This document shows, in pieces, positions 41,954 through 51,815 of a stretch of DNA of 53,819 nucleotides. Under the pieces are notes generated by a model. That model was not told where the DNA came from. It did not search any database and saw only the letters and a list, made by a program, of their open reading frames with translations. A program made the position numbers and the translations under genes. Each line of letters starts with the position of its first letter. The first letter of the stretch is position 1. Source of the stretch: Clostridia bacterium (GTDB taxonomy: Bacteria; Bacillota; Clostridia; Oscillospirales; Acutalibacteraceae); assembly GCA_017537245.1 (NCBI GenBank), contig JAFYLD010000003.1, forward strand, positions 1-53,819. The letters run 5' to 3'.

Positions 41954-43021
41954 ATGCTAAAAAAACTTTTGGCGGCATCCATGGCCGCATTAATGATATT
42001 TGCTGTAGGCTGTGGCGAAGACGACACAGAATACGAAAATCTTTCTAATTACGAAAGCGAAGAAGTTTCTTCGCAAGAAACCTCTCAAAACACCGAATCT
42101 ACAGACAACGAAAAGGTTGATCTTTTTGTAAATCCTCTTACAGGCGTTGCCGAGTTAGAAACCGATGCGCAAACCAAACAGCGCCCGATCGCAATAATGG
42201 TTGAAAACTCTACCGTTTCTATGCCTGTTCAAACAGGTCTTTCAAAAGCGGGCGTTATCTACGAAACAGAGGTTGAAGGCGGCATTACCCGTTTGGTAGC
42301 TCTTTTCCAAGATATTTCTGTGGTAGAAAAAATTGGTAACGTTCGTTCTGCTCGTTATCCTTACGTTGATTTGGCTCTCGGTCACGACGCGGTTTATATT
42401 CACTGCGGACAAGACCCTACATACTGCGCGCCTCACCTTAAAGATATTGACGATATCGACGTAAACGGTGACGCTACCGGTTCAAAAAGACTTTCTAACG
42501 GTTTGTCAACCACACACACCGTTTATGCCATTACAAGCGAATTGTTAGCACGCATTAACAAAACCTTTAATCTAAAAAAATCAAGCGCTGATTCTTGGGT
42601 AGACTTTACCGACGAGAAACTTTCCCTCGACGGTGGCGCTGCTACAAACGTTTCTATTCCTTTCCCTGCATCTACAACCAAATTTAAGTACGATGCAGCT
42701 AGCGGTCTTTACACCCGTATGATAGGTTCAAAAGAACAAACCGACTACTTCACAAAAGAAAAAACTCAGGTTAAAAACATATTCGTGCTTATGACCTCTA
42801 TCTCTTTCTACCCAGACGGCGAGCACCGCAAGGTAGCGCTCGATAGCGGTAAAGGTTACTACATAACAAACGGCACTAAGCAAGAGATTAACTGGTCAAA
42901 GGGCAAGTCAACAAACGGCTTTACCTTTACCGATGCAAACGGCAAAGAAATTGAAGTTAGCGCAGGCAACTCTTGGGTTTGCATTGCAAACAAAAACACT
43001 TGTAAACCAACATTTGAATAA
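41954..43021 (+). CDS. DUF3048-domain lipoprotein (YerB-like)
   Basis: A 355-residue lipoprotein with signal MLKKLLAASMAALMIFAVGC (lipidated Cys20), a Ser/Glu-rich linker and the DUF3048 domain starting at VNPLTGVAEL. Typical stretches are RPIAIMVENS, SKAGVIYETEVEGGITRLVALF, KIGNVRSARYPYVDLAL and DSGKGYYITNGTKQEINWSK. Family members such as Bacillus YerB are of unknown function, though some links to PcrA/YerC loci exist. The ATG at 41954 sits just after GGGGGA; the 19-codon longer frame would bury the signal peptide. galT follows nine bases later. Confidence 0.92.
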   Translation: MLKKLLAASMAALMIFAVGCGEDDTEYENLSNYESEEVSSQETSQNTESTDNEKVDLFVNPLTGVAELETDAQTKQRPIAIMVENSTVSMPVQTGLSKAGVIYETEVEGGITRLVALFQDISVVEKIGNVRSARYPYVDLALGHDAVYIHCGQDPTYCAPHLKDIDDIDVNGDATGSKRLSNGLSTTHTVYAITSELLARINKTFNLKKSSADSWVDFTDEKLSLDGGAATNVSIPFPASTTKFKYDAASGLYTRMIGSKEQTDYFTKEKTQVKNIFVLMTSISFYPDGEHRKVALDSGKGYYITNGTKQEINWSKGKSTNGFTFTDANGKEIEVSAGNSWVCIANKNTCKPTFE

Positions 43022-43030
43022 GGTGATATT

Positions 43031-44524
43031 ATGATACAACAAAACGTTAAAAAACTTATTTGCTACGGTCTTGAAAAAAATCTATTTACCGAGCGCGACG
43101 AAATTTACGTAACCAATATGCTAATGGATGCGTTAGCTCTTGGCGAACTTAATTGCGACGAAAAATTTACCGACGTTGATCTTGAAAGCACACTTGCCGC
43201 TATTCTTGATTACGCAGTAGAAAAAGGTCTTATCGAAAACAACATTACTGCAAAAGACTTGTTTGATACAAAGCTTATGGGTCTTATGATGCCTCGTCCA
43301 TCAGAGGTTGAGTTTGAGTTCTTTAGCCGCTACAACGTATCCCCAGAAGCTGCTACCGACTATTACCACAAACTATCTAAAGATAGCGACTATATTCGTA
43401 CCTATCGTATCGCAAAGGACGTTAAATGGATTTCTCCTACCGAGTACGGCGATCTTGATATTACCATAAATCTTTCAAAACCTGAAAAGAGTCTTGAAGA
43501 AATCATGGCAGCCAAGAACGCTCCACAAGCAGACTACCCTAAGTGTTTGCTTTGCAAAGAGTGTGAAGGTTATGCAGGCAGACTTAACTTCCCTGCGCGT
43601 CAAAATCACCGACTTATTCCGGTTCGTCTTACCGATGAAAATTGGTTTATGCAATATTCACCATACGTTTACTACCCAGAGCACTGTATCGCATTTAACG
43701 GTGAACACACACCTATGCTTGTTGACCGCAAAGCTTTTTGCAAACTCTTTGACTTTGTAAAAATGTTCCCACACTACTTTATCGGTTCAAACGCAGGTTT
43801 GCCAATCGTTGGCGGTTCAATCCTTAGCCACGAGCATTTCCAGGGCGGTCGTTATACCTTTGCAATGGAAAAAGCACCTATTGAATATCCTATCGTTTTC
43901 AAGGGTTATGAGGACGTTACCGCAGGTCTTGTTAAGTGGCCAATGTCTGTAATCCGTTTGACAGGCGACTCTGCCGAGCGCGTTATTGACCTTGCCGATA
44001 AAATCTTTACAACCTGGCAAGGTTACACCGACGAGAGCGTATTTGTATTTGCAAAGACCGACGGCGAGCCACACAATGCCGCAACACCTATCGCACGTAT
44101 GCGCGGCGACAAGTACGAACTTGACTTGGTACTACGTAACAACATCACCACCGAGGAGTTCCCACTAGGTTACTTCCACCCACACCCAGAACTTCACCAC
44201 ATCAAGAAAGAAAACATCGGTCTTATCGAGGTTATGGGTCTAGCTGTTCTTCCTGCTCGTCTTAAAGACGAAATGGCCGAGCTTCAAAAAGCAATACTCG
44301 AAGGCGCTGATATTCGCGCGATCGAAAGCATTGAAAAGCACGCCGACTGGGCTGACGAAATCAAGGCAAAATACGCTGACATTAATGCCGACAACATTGA
44401 TAAAATTATCAAGGACGAAATCGGTATCGTGTTTGCAAAAGTTCTTGAGGACGCAGGCGTATTTAAGCGCGACGAAAAAGGTCAAGCAGCGTTTATTAAG
44501 TTTATCGAATACGTTAATCAATAA
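43031..44524 (+). CDS. galT: UDP-glucose--hexose-1-phosphate uridylyltransferase (type 2 GalT)
   Basis: Exchanges UMP between UDP-glucose and galactose 1-phosphate in the Leloir pathway. The 497-residue protein matches the Firmicutes type 2 GalT: CLLCKECEGYAGRLNFPARQ, CIAFNGEHTPM, LPIVGGSILSHEHFQGGRY and LGYFHPHPELHHIKKENIG, the histidine-rich segments that carry the catalytic and metal-binding residues. It follows the DUF3048 gene with a 9-base gap and an AAGGTG site, and ends with a strong terminator. No galK or galE is nearby, so the pathway is split in this genome. Confidence 0.95.
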   Translation: MIQQNVKKLICYGLEKNLFTERDEIYVTNMLMDALALGELNCDEKFTDVDLESTLAAILDYAVEKGLIENNITAKDLFDTKLMGLMMPRPSEVEFEFFSRYNVSPEAATDYYHKLSKDSDYIRTYRIAKDVKWISPTEYGDLDITINLSKPEKSLEEIMAAKNAPQADYPKCLLCKECEGYAGRLNFPARQNHRLIPVRLTDENWFMQYSPYVYYPEHCIAFNGEHTPMLVDRKAFCKLFDFVKMFPHYFIGSNAGLPIVGGSILSHEHFQGGRYTFAMEKAPIEYPIVFKGYEDVTAGLVKWPMSVIRLTGDSAERVIDLADKIFTTWQGYTDESVFVFAKTDGEPHNAATPIARMRGDKYELDLVLRNNITTEEFPLGYFHPHPELHHIKKENIGLIEVMGLAVLPARLKDEMAELQKAILEGADIRAIESIEKHADWADEIKAKYADINADNIDKIIKDEIGIVFAKVLEDAGVFKRDEKGQAAFIKFIEYVNQ

Positions 44525-44530
44525 AACACT

Positions 44531-44562
44531 AAAAGAGCACAAGTCAAATTGTGCTCTTTTTT
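44531..44562 (+). terminator. terminator after galT
   Basis: A perfect 12-bp stem AAAAGAGCACAA/TTGTGCTCTTTT with a 6-base loop, continuing into Ts. Confidence 0.92.
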
Positions 44563-44606
44563 GTCTTTTTAGCCCGAAAAAAGTGAATATTTGTTAATCT
44601 TTTACA

Positions 44607-44635
44607 TTGACAAAATATTATATATATATTATAAT
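44607..44635 (+). promoter_or_regulatory. perfect promoter of pflB
   Basis: TTGACA and TATAAT with a 17-base AT-only spacer. The predicted start near 44642 leaves a ~78-nt leader before the pflB ATG. Codon use in pflB also suggests very high expression. Confidence 0.88.
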
Positions 44636-44719
44636 ACTCTTCGCGCGTCTGGGCAGGTCAGTGTTTTTTATGCTGATTTGCTCTTTTTTGCGGGATGTTT
44701 ATAAATGGAGGTTTAATAT

Positions 44720-46951
44720 ATGACACACGAAAATTGGAATGGATTTAAGGGTGGAGTTTGGCAGGACGAAATCAACGTTCGCGACTTTATTCAACAGAAC
44801 TACACCGAGTACACCGGCGACGCAAGCTTCTTGGCAGGCGCTACCGAGCGTACAAAGAATTTGATGAAAAAGGTAGAGGGACTTTTTGCTCTTGAGCGTC
44901 AGTTCGGCGGCGTGCTCGATATCGACACAGCAACCGTTTCTTCTCTTACCAGCTTTTCACCAGGTTACATTGACAAAGAAAATGAAATCATCGTTGGTAT
45001 GCAGACCAACCGTCCACTAAAGCGAGGAGTAAGCCCATTTGGTGGTATTCGTATGGCTCGTCAGGCTTGTGAGGCTTATGGCTACAAGCTTTCTGAAACA
45101 ATTGAAGACGAGTTCAAGTTCCGTACAACTCATAACGAAGGCGTTTTCCGCGCATATACCGACGAAATGCGTCTTGCGCGTAAGTGTCACGTTATTACAG
45201 GTCTTCCTGACGCTTACGGCCGTGGTCGTATCATCGGTGACTACCGTCGTGTAGCACTTTATGGCGTTGACCGTCTTATCGAAGAAAAGACAAAGGACAA
45301 GAACGCTCTTTCTGACAAATCGTTTAATACCGACGTTATTCGTCAAGACGTAGAGCTTTATAAACAAATTTCTTTCCTTAAGAAATTAAAAGATATGGCT
45401 GCTATGCACGGTTTTGATATTAGCGGACCTGCTCGCGACTCTCGCGAAGCAGTACAATGGACCTACTTTGCATACCTTGGCGCTATCAAGGAGCAAAACG
45501 GTGCGGCTATGTCACTTGGTCGTGTAGCTACTTTCTTTGATATCTATATGGAACGTGATATTGCAAACGGTACTCTTACCGAAGAAGGCGCACAAGAACT
45601 ATTCGACGATTTCGTAATCAAGCTTCGTATAGCTCGTCACCTTCGTACACCAGAATACAACGAACTCTTCGGCGGCGACCCAATGTGGATTACCGAAGCA
45701 GTAGGCGGTATGGGTGAAGACGGCAGAACTCTTGTATCAAAGAGCAGCTTTCGTGTTCTTAACACCCTTTATACCCTCGGTTCTTCACCAGAACCAAACC
45801 TTACTGTTCTTTGGTCACAAGGACTTCCTGAAGGCTTTAAGAAATTCTGCGCAAAGGTTTCTAAAGATACCGACTCTATCCAATACGAAAACGACGATAT
45901 CATGCGTCCGGTTTACGGCGACGACTACGCTATCGCTTGCTGCGTATCTGCAATGAAACTTGGTAAGCAGATGCAGTTCTTTGGCGCTCGTTGTAACCTT
46001 GCAAAGCTTCTTAACATCGCACTTAACGGTGGTTACGATGCTATGAGCGGTATTCACATTGGTCCTCAAATGGCTCCAATTACCGACGAGGTTCTCGATT
46101 TTGAAACAGTTATGGAACGTTACGACATTTACGTTGAGTGGCTTGCTCACCTTTACGTAAACACAATGAACGTTATCCACTACATGCACGATAACTACTG
46201 CTACGAAAAGATTCAGATGGCTCTTCACGACACCAACGTTGAGCGTCTTATGGCGTTTGGTATCGCAGGTCTTTCTGTTGTTACCGACTCTCTTAGCGCT
46301 ATTAAGTTTGGTACTGTTAAGCCAATCAGAAACGAAGACGGCTTTATCGTAGATTATGATACAACCGGCAACTTCCCTAAATTTGGTAACGATGACGATC
46401 GCGTTGACGTACTTGCAAAGGAAATGACACACAAGTTCATTACCGCTCTTCGCAAGACCGATACCTATCGTAACGCTACACACACACTTTCTGTTCTTAC
46501 CATTACTTCAAACGTTATGTATGGTAAAAACACTGGCGCTACCCCAGACGGTAGAAAGTCTGGCGAGCCATTTGCTCCAGGTGCTAACCCAATGCACAAC
46601 CGCGAAGAAAACGGCGCACTTGCTTCTCTTAACTCTGTTGCTAAGATTAGCTACGACGACTGTCGCGACGGTGTATCTAACACCTTCTCAATCACTCCGG
46701 AAGCTCTTGGTAAGACCGATGACGAACAGGTAAACAACCTTGTTTCAATTCTTGACGGTTACTTTGCTAAGAAGGCTCACCACATTAATATCAACGTACT
46801 TAACCGTGAAACTTTGATGGACGCTTACGAAAATCCTGAAAAGTATCCTAACCTTACAATTCGTGTATCCGGTTACGCAGTTAACTTTAACAAGCTTTCT
46901 CGTGAACAACAACGCGAAGTTATTAGCCGTACTTTCCACACCGCACTATGA
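44720..46951 (+). CDS. pflB: formate C-acetyltransferase (pyruvate formate-lyase)
   Basis: Converts pyruvate and CoA to acetyl-CoA and formate under anaerobic conditions through a glycyl radical. The 743-residue protein has the paired active-site cysteines in [19 protein letters not shown] near residue 415 and the glycyl-radical motif [11 protein letters not shown] near residue 718, with the radical on Gly. GGAGG lies eight bases before the ATG. The pflA ATG overlaps its end by four bases, so enzyme and activase are coupled. Confidence 0.98.
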   Translation: MTHENWNGFKGGVWQDEINVRDFIQQNYTEYTGDASFLAGATERTKNLMKKVEGLFALERQFGGVLDIDTATVSSLTSFSPGYIDKENEIIVGMQTNRPLKRGVSPFGGIRMARQACEAYGYKLSETIEDEFKFRTTHNEGVFRAYTDEMRLARKCHVITGLPDAYGRGRIIGDYRRVALYGVDRLIEEKTKDKNALSDKSFNTDVIRQDVELYKQISFLKKLKDMAAMHGFDISGPARDSREAVQWTYFAYLGAIKEQNGAAMSLGRVATFFDIYMERDIANGTLTEEGAQELFDDFVIKLRIARHLRTPEYNELFGGDPMWITEAVGGMGEDGRTLVSKSSFRVLNTLYTLGSSPEPNLTVLWSQGLPEGFKKFCAKVSKDTDSIQYENDDIMRPVYGDDYAIACCVSAMKLGKQMQFFGARCNLAKLLNIALNGGYDAMSGIHIGPQMAPITDEVLDFETVMERYDIYVEWLAHLYVNTMNVIHYMHDNYCYEKIQMALHDTNVERLMAFGIAGLSVVTDSLSAIKFGTVKPIRNEDGFIVDYDTTGNFPKFGNDDDRVDVLAKEMTHKFITALRKTDTYRNATHTLSVLTITSNVMYGKNTGATPDGRKSGEPFAPGANPMHNREENGALASLNSVAKISYDDCRDGVSNTFSITPEALGKTDDEQVNNLVSILDGYFAKKAHHININVLNRETLMDAYENPEKYPNLTIRVSGYAVNFNKLSREQQREVISRTFHTAL

Positions 46952-47661
46952 TAAAGGGTAATATTCACTCTATTCAAAGTCTTGGTACGGTCGATGGACC
47001 GGGCGTACGCTTTGTGGTGTTTATGCAGGGTTGTAACCTGCGTTGCGGCTGCTGTCATAATCCCGACACTTGGGAGATGACCGGCGGCACCGAGTACACC
47101 GCGGACGAAATTTTGCAAAGGGTTTTGCGTTGTCGCGAATACTTTGGCAAAGATGGCGGCATAACCATTTCGGGTGGCGAACCACTTTTGCAAAGCGAGT
47201 TTTGTCGAGAATTATTTACACTTTGCCACGAGGCAGGCATTAACACCTGTCTTGACACGTCGGGTAGCATTTTAAACGACGACGTCAAGTCGCTACTAGA
47301 AGTCACCGACCGCGTGTTGCTTGATGTAAAGTTTACAAACGATGCCGATTACCGCGAATATGCAGGTTGCGGTATGGAAAAACCGCTGGAATTTTTGGCA
47401 TATTTAAACGGACAAAAAATTCCCACCACTTTAAGACAGGTTATTATTCCTACCATTACCGACGACTGCGAAAACGCAAAAAGGCTAAAGCAAATTGCCG
47501 ATGGTTATTCTTGTGTTGACAAGATCGAGCTTTTGCCGTTTAGAAAAATTTGTCAAACCAAGTACGATAATATGGGTTTGGAGTTTAGGTTTGGTAATTT
47601 ACCCGAACCGACAAAAGACAAAATGCAAGAACTAAATAAAATAATAAAAAGCGAGGAATAG
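46948..47661 (+). CDS. pflA: pyruvate formate-lyase-activating enzyme
   Basis: A 237-residue radical SAM enzyme that abstracts hydrogen from the PflB glycine. The cluster motif CNLRCGCC (CxxxCxxC) is near residue 29, preceded by the typical [31 protein letters not shown] and LLDVKF follow as in other activases. The ATG overlaps the pflB stop (ATGA). Its stop codon lies within the loop of a terminator hairpin. Confidence 0.96.
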   Translation: MIKGNIHSIQSLGTVDGPGVRFVVFMQGCNLRCGCCHNPDTWEMTGGTEYTADEILQRVLRCREYFGKDGGITISGGEPLLQSEFCRELFTLCHEAGINTCLDTSGSILNDDVKSLLEVTDRVLLDVKFTNDADYREYAGCGMEKPLEFLAYLNGQKIPTTLRQVIIPTITDDCENAKRLKQIADGYSCVDKIELLPFRKICQTKYDNMGLEFRFGNLPEPTKDKMQELNKIIKSEE

Positions 47662-47674
47662 TCCTCGCTTTTTT
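47646..47674 (+). terminator. terminator after pflA
   Basis: Stem AAAAGCGAGGA/TCCTCGCTTTT with loop ATAG (containing the stop codon), then TTTT. The A-rich left arm lets it serve the convergent RsmF-like gene too. Confidence 0.9.
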
Positions 47675-49031
47675 ATTTTAATATTCTAAGTCCTTTTGGA
47701 TAATGATTTTTAGCCGTTCCGTTTGACACCTTGGCGCCACCTATCGGCACGCCGCATACGGTAACTGCCGCCCAACCGTTTTTGCAGTCGGTCTTTATTT
47801 CTTCGCCGTGAAGATATTTTTGTATATCGTCGCTGTCAACCGCGAGGTCTATCTTGCGTTTAAAATCCTTGCCGTACGCCATAAAAAGTTGGTGGTGAGG
47901 CAAAAGATAGTTTTTCTTTATTTCACCAATGGTAACGCCACACATAAAGGCGTTGCCTTTTTTAATTTCGATATCACCGTTATAAAACACAGGGGTGTCA
48001 CCATAGATGGTAATATCGTTTTTATTATAATTTTCGAGTGTGTCATCAAGAAAATCGGTTAGAATCTTATCGATTTTTGCTTGTTGTTTTTGGCGCTTAC
48101 CACGAGAAAACATCTTTTCCCCTTTGTGTTTTAGCACCGCCATAAATTGCCCCTCACCGCGCGAGGTGTGTGGGTAAAAACGACGCGCGAAATGTATGTT
48201 TTGACACTCGCAGCCGTCAAATTTTATACCGCCGGAAGATGCCGCTTGCACCTCGGGCTTTACGGGGATTATCTCAAAATCGGGGTGCGCTTTTAAAAAG
48301 GCGTCCACCATCATTTCGTTTTCTTCAAGAGAGAAGGTACAGGTAGCGTAGATAATGGTGCCGCCGCTTGCCAGACAACGAACTGCGTTTTCCAAAACCT
48401 CTGTTTGACGCTCGGCGCATTTTTGAACGTTTTCCTCGCTCCACTCGTCAACGGCAACAGGTTCTTTTCGGAACATTCCCTCGCCCGAGCAGGGCGCGTC
48501 AACCATAATTATGTCAAACGTGTCGGGGAAAAGTGCGGCTAGACGAGAAGTGTCCATACAGGTTGTGACACAATTTTTAAAACCTAGACGCTCGATATTG
48601 CCGGTAAGTATTTTGCAACGCGACGGAATAATCTCGTTTGAAACAAGTAGTCCGTCTTGGTTTAATTTGTTTTTAAGTTGTGTGCTTTTTCCACCGGGAG
48701 CGGCGCACATATCTAAAACCTTGGAGTCAGGCTCAATATCAACGCACTCGGCCGGCGCCATAGCCGCAGGCTCTTGCACGTAGATTAGTCCGGCGTGGTG
48801 AAAAGGATGGTTGCCAACCTTTTCGTAATTAAGGTAATATCCGCCTTCTACGTAGGGGATTTTTTCATCCCCAAAAGGATTTATTTTTTCAAAATCTTCT
48901 ACGGCAATTTTACTGCTATTTACTCTAAACGCTTTTACGGGCGGATTTTCAAGTGACTTTACGTAATCGTCAAAACCCGCGCCTAGTAGCGCTTTCATTC
49001 TTTTTTCAAATTCTACGGGCAAATTTTTCAT
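47673..49031 (-). CDS. RsmB/NOP-family (RsmF-like) 16S rRNA m5C methyltransferase
   Basis: An AdoMet-dependent rRNA cytosine-5 methyltransferase, 452 residues. The AdoMet motif DMCAPGGKSTQLKN is near residue 110, the PCSG motif (VDAPCSGEGMFRKEP) near 180, and the nucleophile-Cys motif ATCTFSLEENE near 230. A C-terminal RsmF-type PUA-like domain (residues ~340-452, ending GAKVSNGTAKNHYPKGLRIL) distinguishes it from RsmB. The ATG at 49031 has no obvious ribosome site, and an intergenic repeat lies just upstream. Confidence 0.92.
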   Translation of the reverse strand: MKNLPVEFEKRMKALLGAGFDDYVKSLENPPVKAFRVNSSKIAVEDFEKINPFGDEKIPYVEGGYYLNYEKVGNHPFHHAGLIYVQEPAAMAPAECVDIEPDSKVLDMCAAPGGKSTQLKNKLNQDGLLVSNEIIPSRCKILTGNIERLGFKNCVTTCMDTSRLAALFPDTFDIIMVDAPCSGEGMFRKEPVAVDEWSEENVQKCAERQTEVLENAVRCLASGGTIIYATCTFSLEENEMMVDAFLKAHPDFEIIPVKPEVQAASSGGIKFDGCECQNIHFARRFYPHTSRGEGQFMAVLKHKGEKMFSRGKRQKQQAKIDKILTDFLDDTLENYNKNDITIYGDTPVFYNGDIEIKKGNAFMCGVTIGEIKKNYLLPHHQLFMAYGKDFKRKIDLAVDSDDIQKYLHGEEIKTDCKNGWAAVTVCGVPIGGAKVSNGTAKNHYPKGLRILK

Positions 49032-49068
49032 ATTATAATTATTTACATTCCTGTCATTTCAAAATATA

Positions 49069-49214
49069 GCCTCCCTTGCCTAAAGGGAGGTGGCAAAACC
49101 TTTGGTTTTGACGGAGGGATATTTTTTAACGCTGCAAATTTTCAAGAAATTACAAACCATTTTTAAATTATCCCCCAGTCAGCTTTGCTGACAGCCCCCT
49201 TTAGGCAAGGGGCC
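49069..49214 (+). repeat. intergenic palindromic repeat, copy B (Clostridia type)
   Basis: Starts GCCTCCCTTGCCTAAAGGGAGG (self-complementary), then TGG, a variable hairpin CAAAACC-TTT-GGTTTTG and ACGGAGGGAT. An AT-rich stretch follows, then CAG-TCAGC-TTT-GCTGA-CAG and a final CCCCTTTAGGCAAGGGG palindrome. Modules correspond to copy A at 19289-19405 on the other strand. It lies between the RsmE and RsmF genes. Confidence 0.78.
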
Positions 49215-49237
49215 TTTAATAACATAATGAATAAATC

Positions 49238-49978
49238 TTATAATTCCATTTCGCTATAAAGCATACACATAGCAACACTTGTAATCGCGGCCGTTTCGGT
49301 ACGCAAAATACGAGCGCCCAAAGAGATTACCTTGCCGCCAATTTCTAGCGCGGAGTCAATTTCTTTTTGCTCGAATCCGCCCTCGGGACCAATGACGATG
49401 CCAACCGACGTGCCCGCTTTAATTTGACTTAAAGCTTCTTTAGTAGCGGCCATACCCTCGGCGCACTCATAAGGCACTAGCAAAACGTCTAGTTTTTTTG
49501 CCTCGTCTAGCATTTCTTTATAGGTCATAACCTCGCGAACCTCGGGAATTGCGGTGCGTTTGCTTTGCTTTGCGGCCGCCTCGGCAATTGCTTGCCAACG
49601 CTCGGTTTTTGACTTTTTCTTTTTGTCGTCTATCTTTACAATGCTGCGTTTCATGGCGACGGGTGTTACCGACGATACACCTAATTCTACTGCTTTTTGA
49701 ATAATAAGTTCTAGCTTATCGCTTTTTGGTAGACCTTGGAAAAGGTGGATTTTGATTGGCAAGTTTGTGCTTTGGTAGTTTGGCTCGATAATTTTTACCA
49801 CAACGGTGTCGACCTCAAAACCCTCGATTTCACAAAGGTCACTAGAGTCGTCGCAACTTACCAAAAACTGCTCGCCCACGTTCATGCGCAACACGTTTTT
49901 TATATGGTTAAAATCAGTACCGCTAATAAAATAGCGGTCGTCTTTTTTATTTTCATTATCAACAAAAAAGTTATACAT
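49238..49978 (-). CDS. rsmE: 16S rRNA (uracil1498-N3)-methyltransferase RsmE
   Basis: A SPOUT-family methyltransferase, about 246 residues. Residues 1-70 form the PUA-like domain (MYNFFVDNENKK, HIKNVLRMNVGEQF). The knotted domain has PKSDKLELIIQKAVELGVSS, KSKTERWQAIAEAAAKQSKR and IGPEGGFEQKEID, with the terminal AdoMet-binding motif SLGARILRTETAAI. I choose the ATG at 49978 because the GAGGTGAAGG ribosome site overlaps the earlier GTG frame start. Confidence 0.95.
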   Translation of the reverse strand: MYNFFVDNENKKDDRYFISGTDFNHIKNVLRMNVGEQFLVSCDDSSDLCEIEGFEVDTVVVKIIEPNYQSTNLPIKIHLFQGLPKSDKLELIIQKAVELGVSSVTPVAMKRSIVKIDDKKKKSKTERWQAIAEAAAKQSKRTAIPEVREVMTYKEMLDEAKKLDVLLVPYECAEGMAATKEALSQIKAGTSVGIVIGPEGGFEQKEIDSALEIGGKVISLGARILRTETAAITSVAMCMLYSEMEL

Positions 49979-50022
49979 AACCTTCACCTCATAATTACAT
50001 TATATATATTTATCTAAAAATT

Positions 50023-50769
50023 TCAATTTTTGTTTCGATATTCTTTTGGGGTAAGCGAAACGTACTTTTTAAAAATGTTGGTAAACTGCGACGACGAATT
50101 AAACCCACAGTCAAAAGCAATATCGGTTATGCTTGAATCAGAATTTTTTAGTAGCCGTTTTGCGTGCTCAATACGTTGGTTTATAAGATAAGAATAGGGT
50201 GACACGCCAAACTGCTCTGAAAAAATGTGTCTAAATCGGTCGTAGCTATAATGATTGTTTTGCGCCAAAAGTTTAAAATCTATCTGCTCGTTTATATTTT
50301 GGTCTATGTAGTTGATGATTTTTTCAAAGTTTATTTTTTTTATTCCCGTTTCGGTTGCGTCTTGCTTTTCTGACACGGTTGCAACAATTTCGGCAAGGCA
50401 GGTTTCCGTTAGTATTTCGCTGTGCTTTTTTTGTTCAAGCGAAATTTTCCTAAGCCTTTTCAAAAGCAGTAAAAGACTGCCGTCAAGGTCGTGAAAAACG
50501 CCTTCTTTTAACTCGATATTTTCAATATCAAAAGAAAAATGAAGCCAAATTATATCGCAAGGTTCGGGGTCGCACTCGTTGTGCGGCGTACCCATTTTAT
50601 AAAAAGCAAAGTCCCCCGCTTTGTAAGGGTATATTTGTCCGTCTATTTCGGTAGTGCCACTACCCGAAATAAAGTAAACAAGCTCGTGATACCTATGTTT
50701 TTGGGTTTTAATTGTAATTGGTATCGTGTGTTTTACACGATGAATTTGTTTTAAAGCGCAGCTTATCAT
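50023..50769 (-). CDS. AraC-family transcriptional regulator with cupin domain
   Basis: A ~248-residue regulator. The N-terminal cupin (HRYHELVYFISGSGTTEIDG, then YKAGDFAFYKMGTPHNE) probably binds a sugar or its derivative. The C-terminal double helix-turn-helix covers FKLLAQNNHYSYDRFRHIF and SITDIAFDCGFNSSSQFTNI followed by LTPKEYR, the AraC signature. Two ATGs in a row are possible (50772 or 50769); both follow GGTGATA. It is transcribed divergently from the ROK/SIS/GH3 genes and probably controls them. Confidence 0.92.
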   Translation of the reverse strand: MISCALKQIHRVKHTIPITIKTQKHRYHELVYFISGSGTTEIDGQIYPYKAGDFAFYKMGTPHNECDPEPCDIIWLHFSFDIENIELKEGVFHDLDGSLLLLLKRLRKISLEQKKHSEILTETCLAEIVATVSEKQDATETGIKKINFEKIINYIDQNINEQIDFKLLAQNNHYSYDRFRHIFSEQFGVSPYSYLINQRIEHAKRLLKNSDSSITDIAFDCGFNSSSQFTNIFKKYVSLTPKEYRNKN

Positions 50770-50785
50770 CATTATCACCAATCCT

Positions 50786-50814
50786 ATTTTAACATTTGGT
50801 AAGCAATATGTAAA
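50786..50814 (-). promoter_or_regulatory. promoter of the AraC-type regulator
   Basis: On the minus strand TTTACA and TAAAAT are spaced by 17 bases. The predicted start near 50779 leaves a leader of only about ten bases. The rest of the 110-bp divergent region is AT-rich and should contain the activator sites; I could not define them. Confidence 0.5.
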
Positions 50815-50892
50815 TAGCCAAAATATAAATTTTATAACCTTTATTTTATATTTTTATAAAGAGTGTTGTGTTAGTATTTAGTTGGTGATAAT

Positions 50893-51798
50893 ATGAATAA
50901 AAACATTTTTTGCGTAGATATCGGCGGTTCAAAGCTTATTTGTGGCGCTTTGAGCAGTAGTGGCGATATACTCGACACCTTTCGCGCCGAATATCCAAAA
51001 AATTATACAATTGATACAATAACCGACCTAATTCGCGAGGGGTATCAAGCGCTTAAAGATTATGATTTTTATGCTTGTGGTGTGGCGGTACCCGGTCTTT
51101 GCGACTACAAAAGCGGCAAGTGGCTCTATTCTCCTTTTTCGGGACTGGGCGACATACCGATTGTAGAAATCATTAGCGAGATGACGGGCCTTCCGACTTA
51201 TGCCGACAATGACGTAAACGTTTCGGCGGCGGCCGAAAAATATTTTGGCGCGTGCCAAGACACCGCCGACTTTTTGTGGATTACCGTTAGCAACGGTATT
51301 GGCGGCGGTCTTTATCTTGACAATAAACTTTATCGTGGCGGCTGTCTTTCGGCGGGTGAAATCGGTCATTTTATCGTCGAAGAAAACGGCAGAAAATGTG
51401 GTTGCGGTAGTTTTGGTTGCCTTGAAGCGCACGCGTCGGGCGCATCTATTGGTGCGATATATAACGAAAAAACCAATTCAAATCTTACTGCCAAAGAAAT
51501 TGCCGACCTTGCTCGTGGTGGTGACGAAGTCGCCTTATCCGTTTGGCAAGAGGCAGGCGCTTATATAGGAAAAGCGGCGGCTTATGCCGTAAATTTGCTA
51601 AACATTGATACGGTAGTTCTAGGCGGAGGCACCGCAGAGGCATTTGACCTATTGGAGCCTAGCGCTACGGCGGCAATGCAAAAAAATCTATTTAAAAAAG
51701 CAAATCCCAGCGCTAAAATCCTACATTCAAAACCAGGTCGGTTTGCCGCTCTTATGGGTTGCGCCGCATTGGTTTTAGATAGTCAAAAAGAAATTTAA
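50893..51798 (+). CDS. ROK-family sugar kinase
   Basis: A 301-residue ROK protein without the N-terminal helix-turn-helix of ROK repressors, so a kinase. It shows the ATP-binding start CVDIGGSKLICGAL, DNDVNVSAAAEKYFGA with catalytic Asp, the glycine-rich TVSNGIGGGLYLDNKL, the ROK signature GEIGHF followed by the zinc ligands CGCGSFGCLEAHASG, and VVLGGG. It phosphorylates a hexose or amino sugar (glucose, fructose, N-acetylmannosamine or similar). The ATG follows GGTGATAAT. It is the first gene of a carbohydrate operon. Confidence 0.92.
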   Translation: MNKNIFCVDIGGSKLICGALSSSGDILDTFRAEYPKNYTIDTITDLIREGYQALKDYDFYACGVAVPGLCDYKSGKWLYSPFSGLGDIPIVEIISEMTGLPTYADNDVNVSAAAEKYFGACQDTADFLWITVSNGIGGGLYLDNKLYRGGCLSAGEIGHFIVEENGRKCGCGSFGCLEAHASGASIGAIYNEKTNSNLTAKEIADLARGGDEVALSVWQEAGAYIGKAAAYAVNLLNIDTVVLGGGTAEAFDLLEPSATAAMQKNLFKKANPSAKILHSKPGRFAALMGCAALVLDSQKEI

Positions 51799-51815
51799 AA
51801 AAGGAGATATGTTTT

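Noticed and set aside
44562-44720. Riboswitch in the pflB leader
   Set aside because: The ~78-nt leader shows only weak fold-back potential and no recognisable aptamer motif.
43817-46939. Reading frames opposite to galT, pflB and pflA
   Set aside because: They are shadows of highly expressed genes with strong codon bias and have no motifs or ribosome sites.
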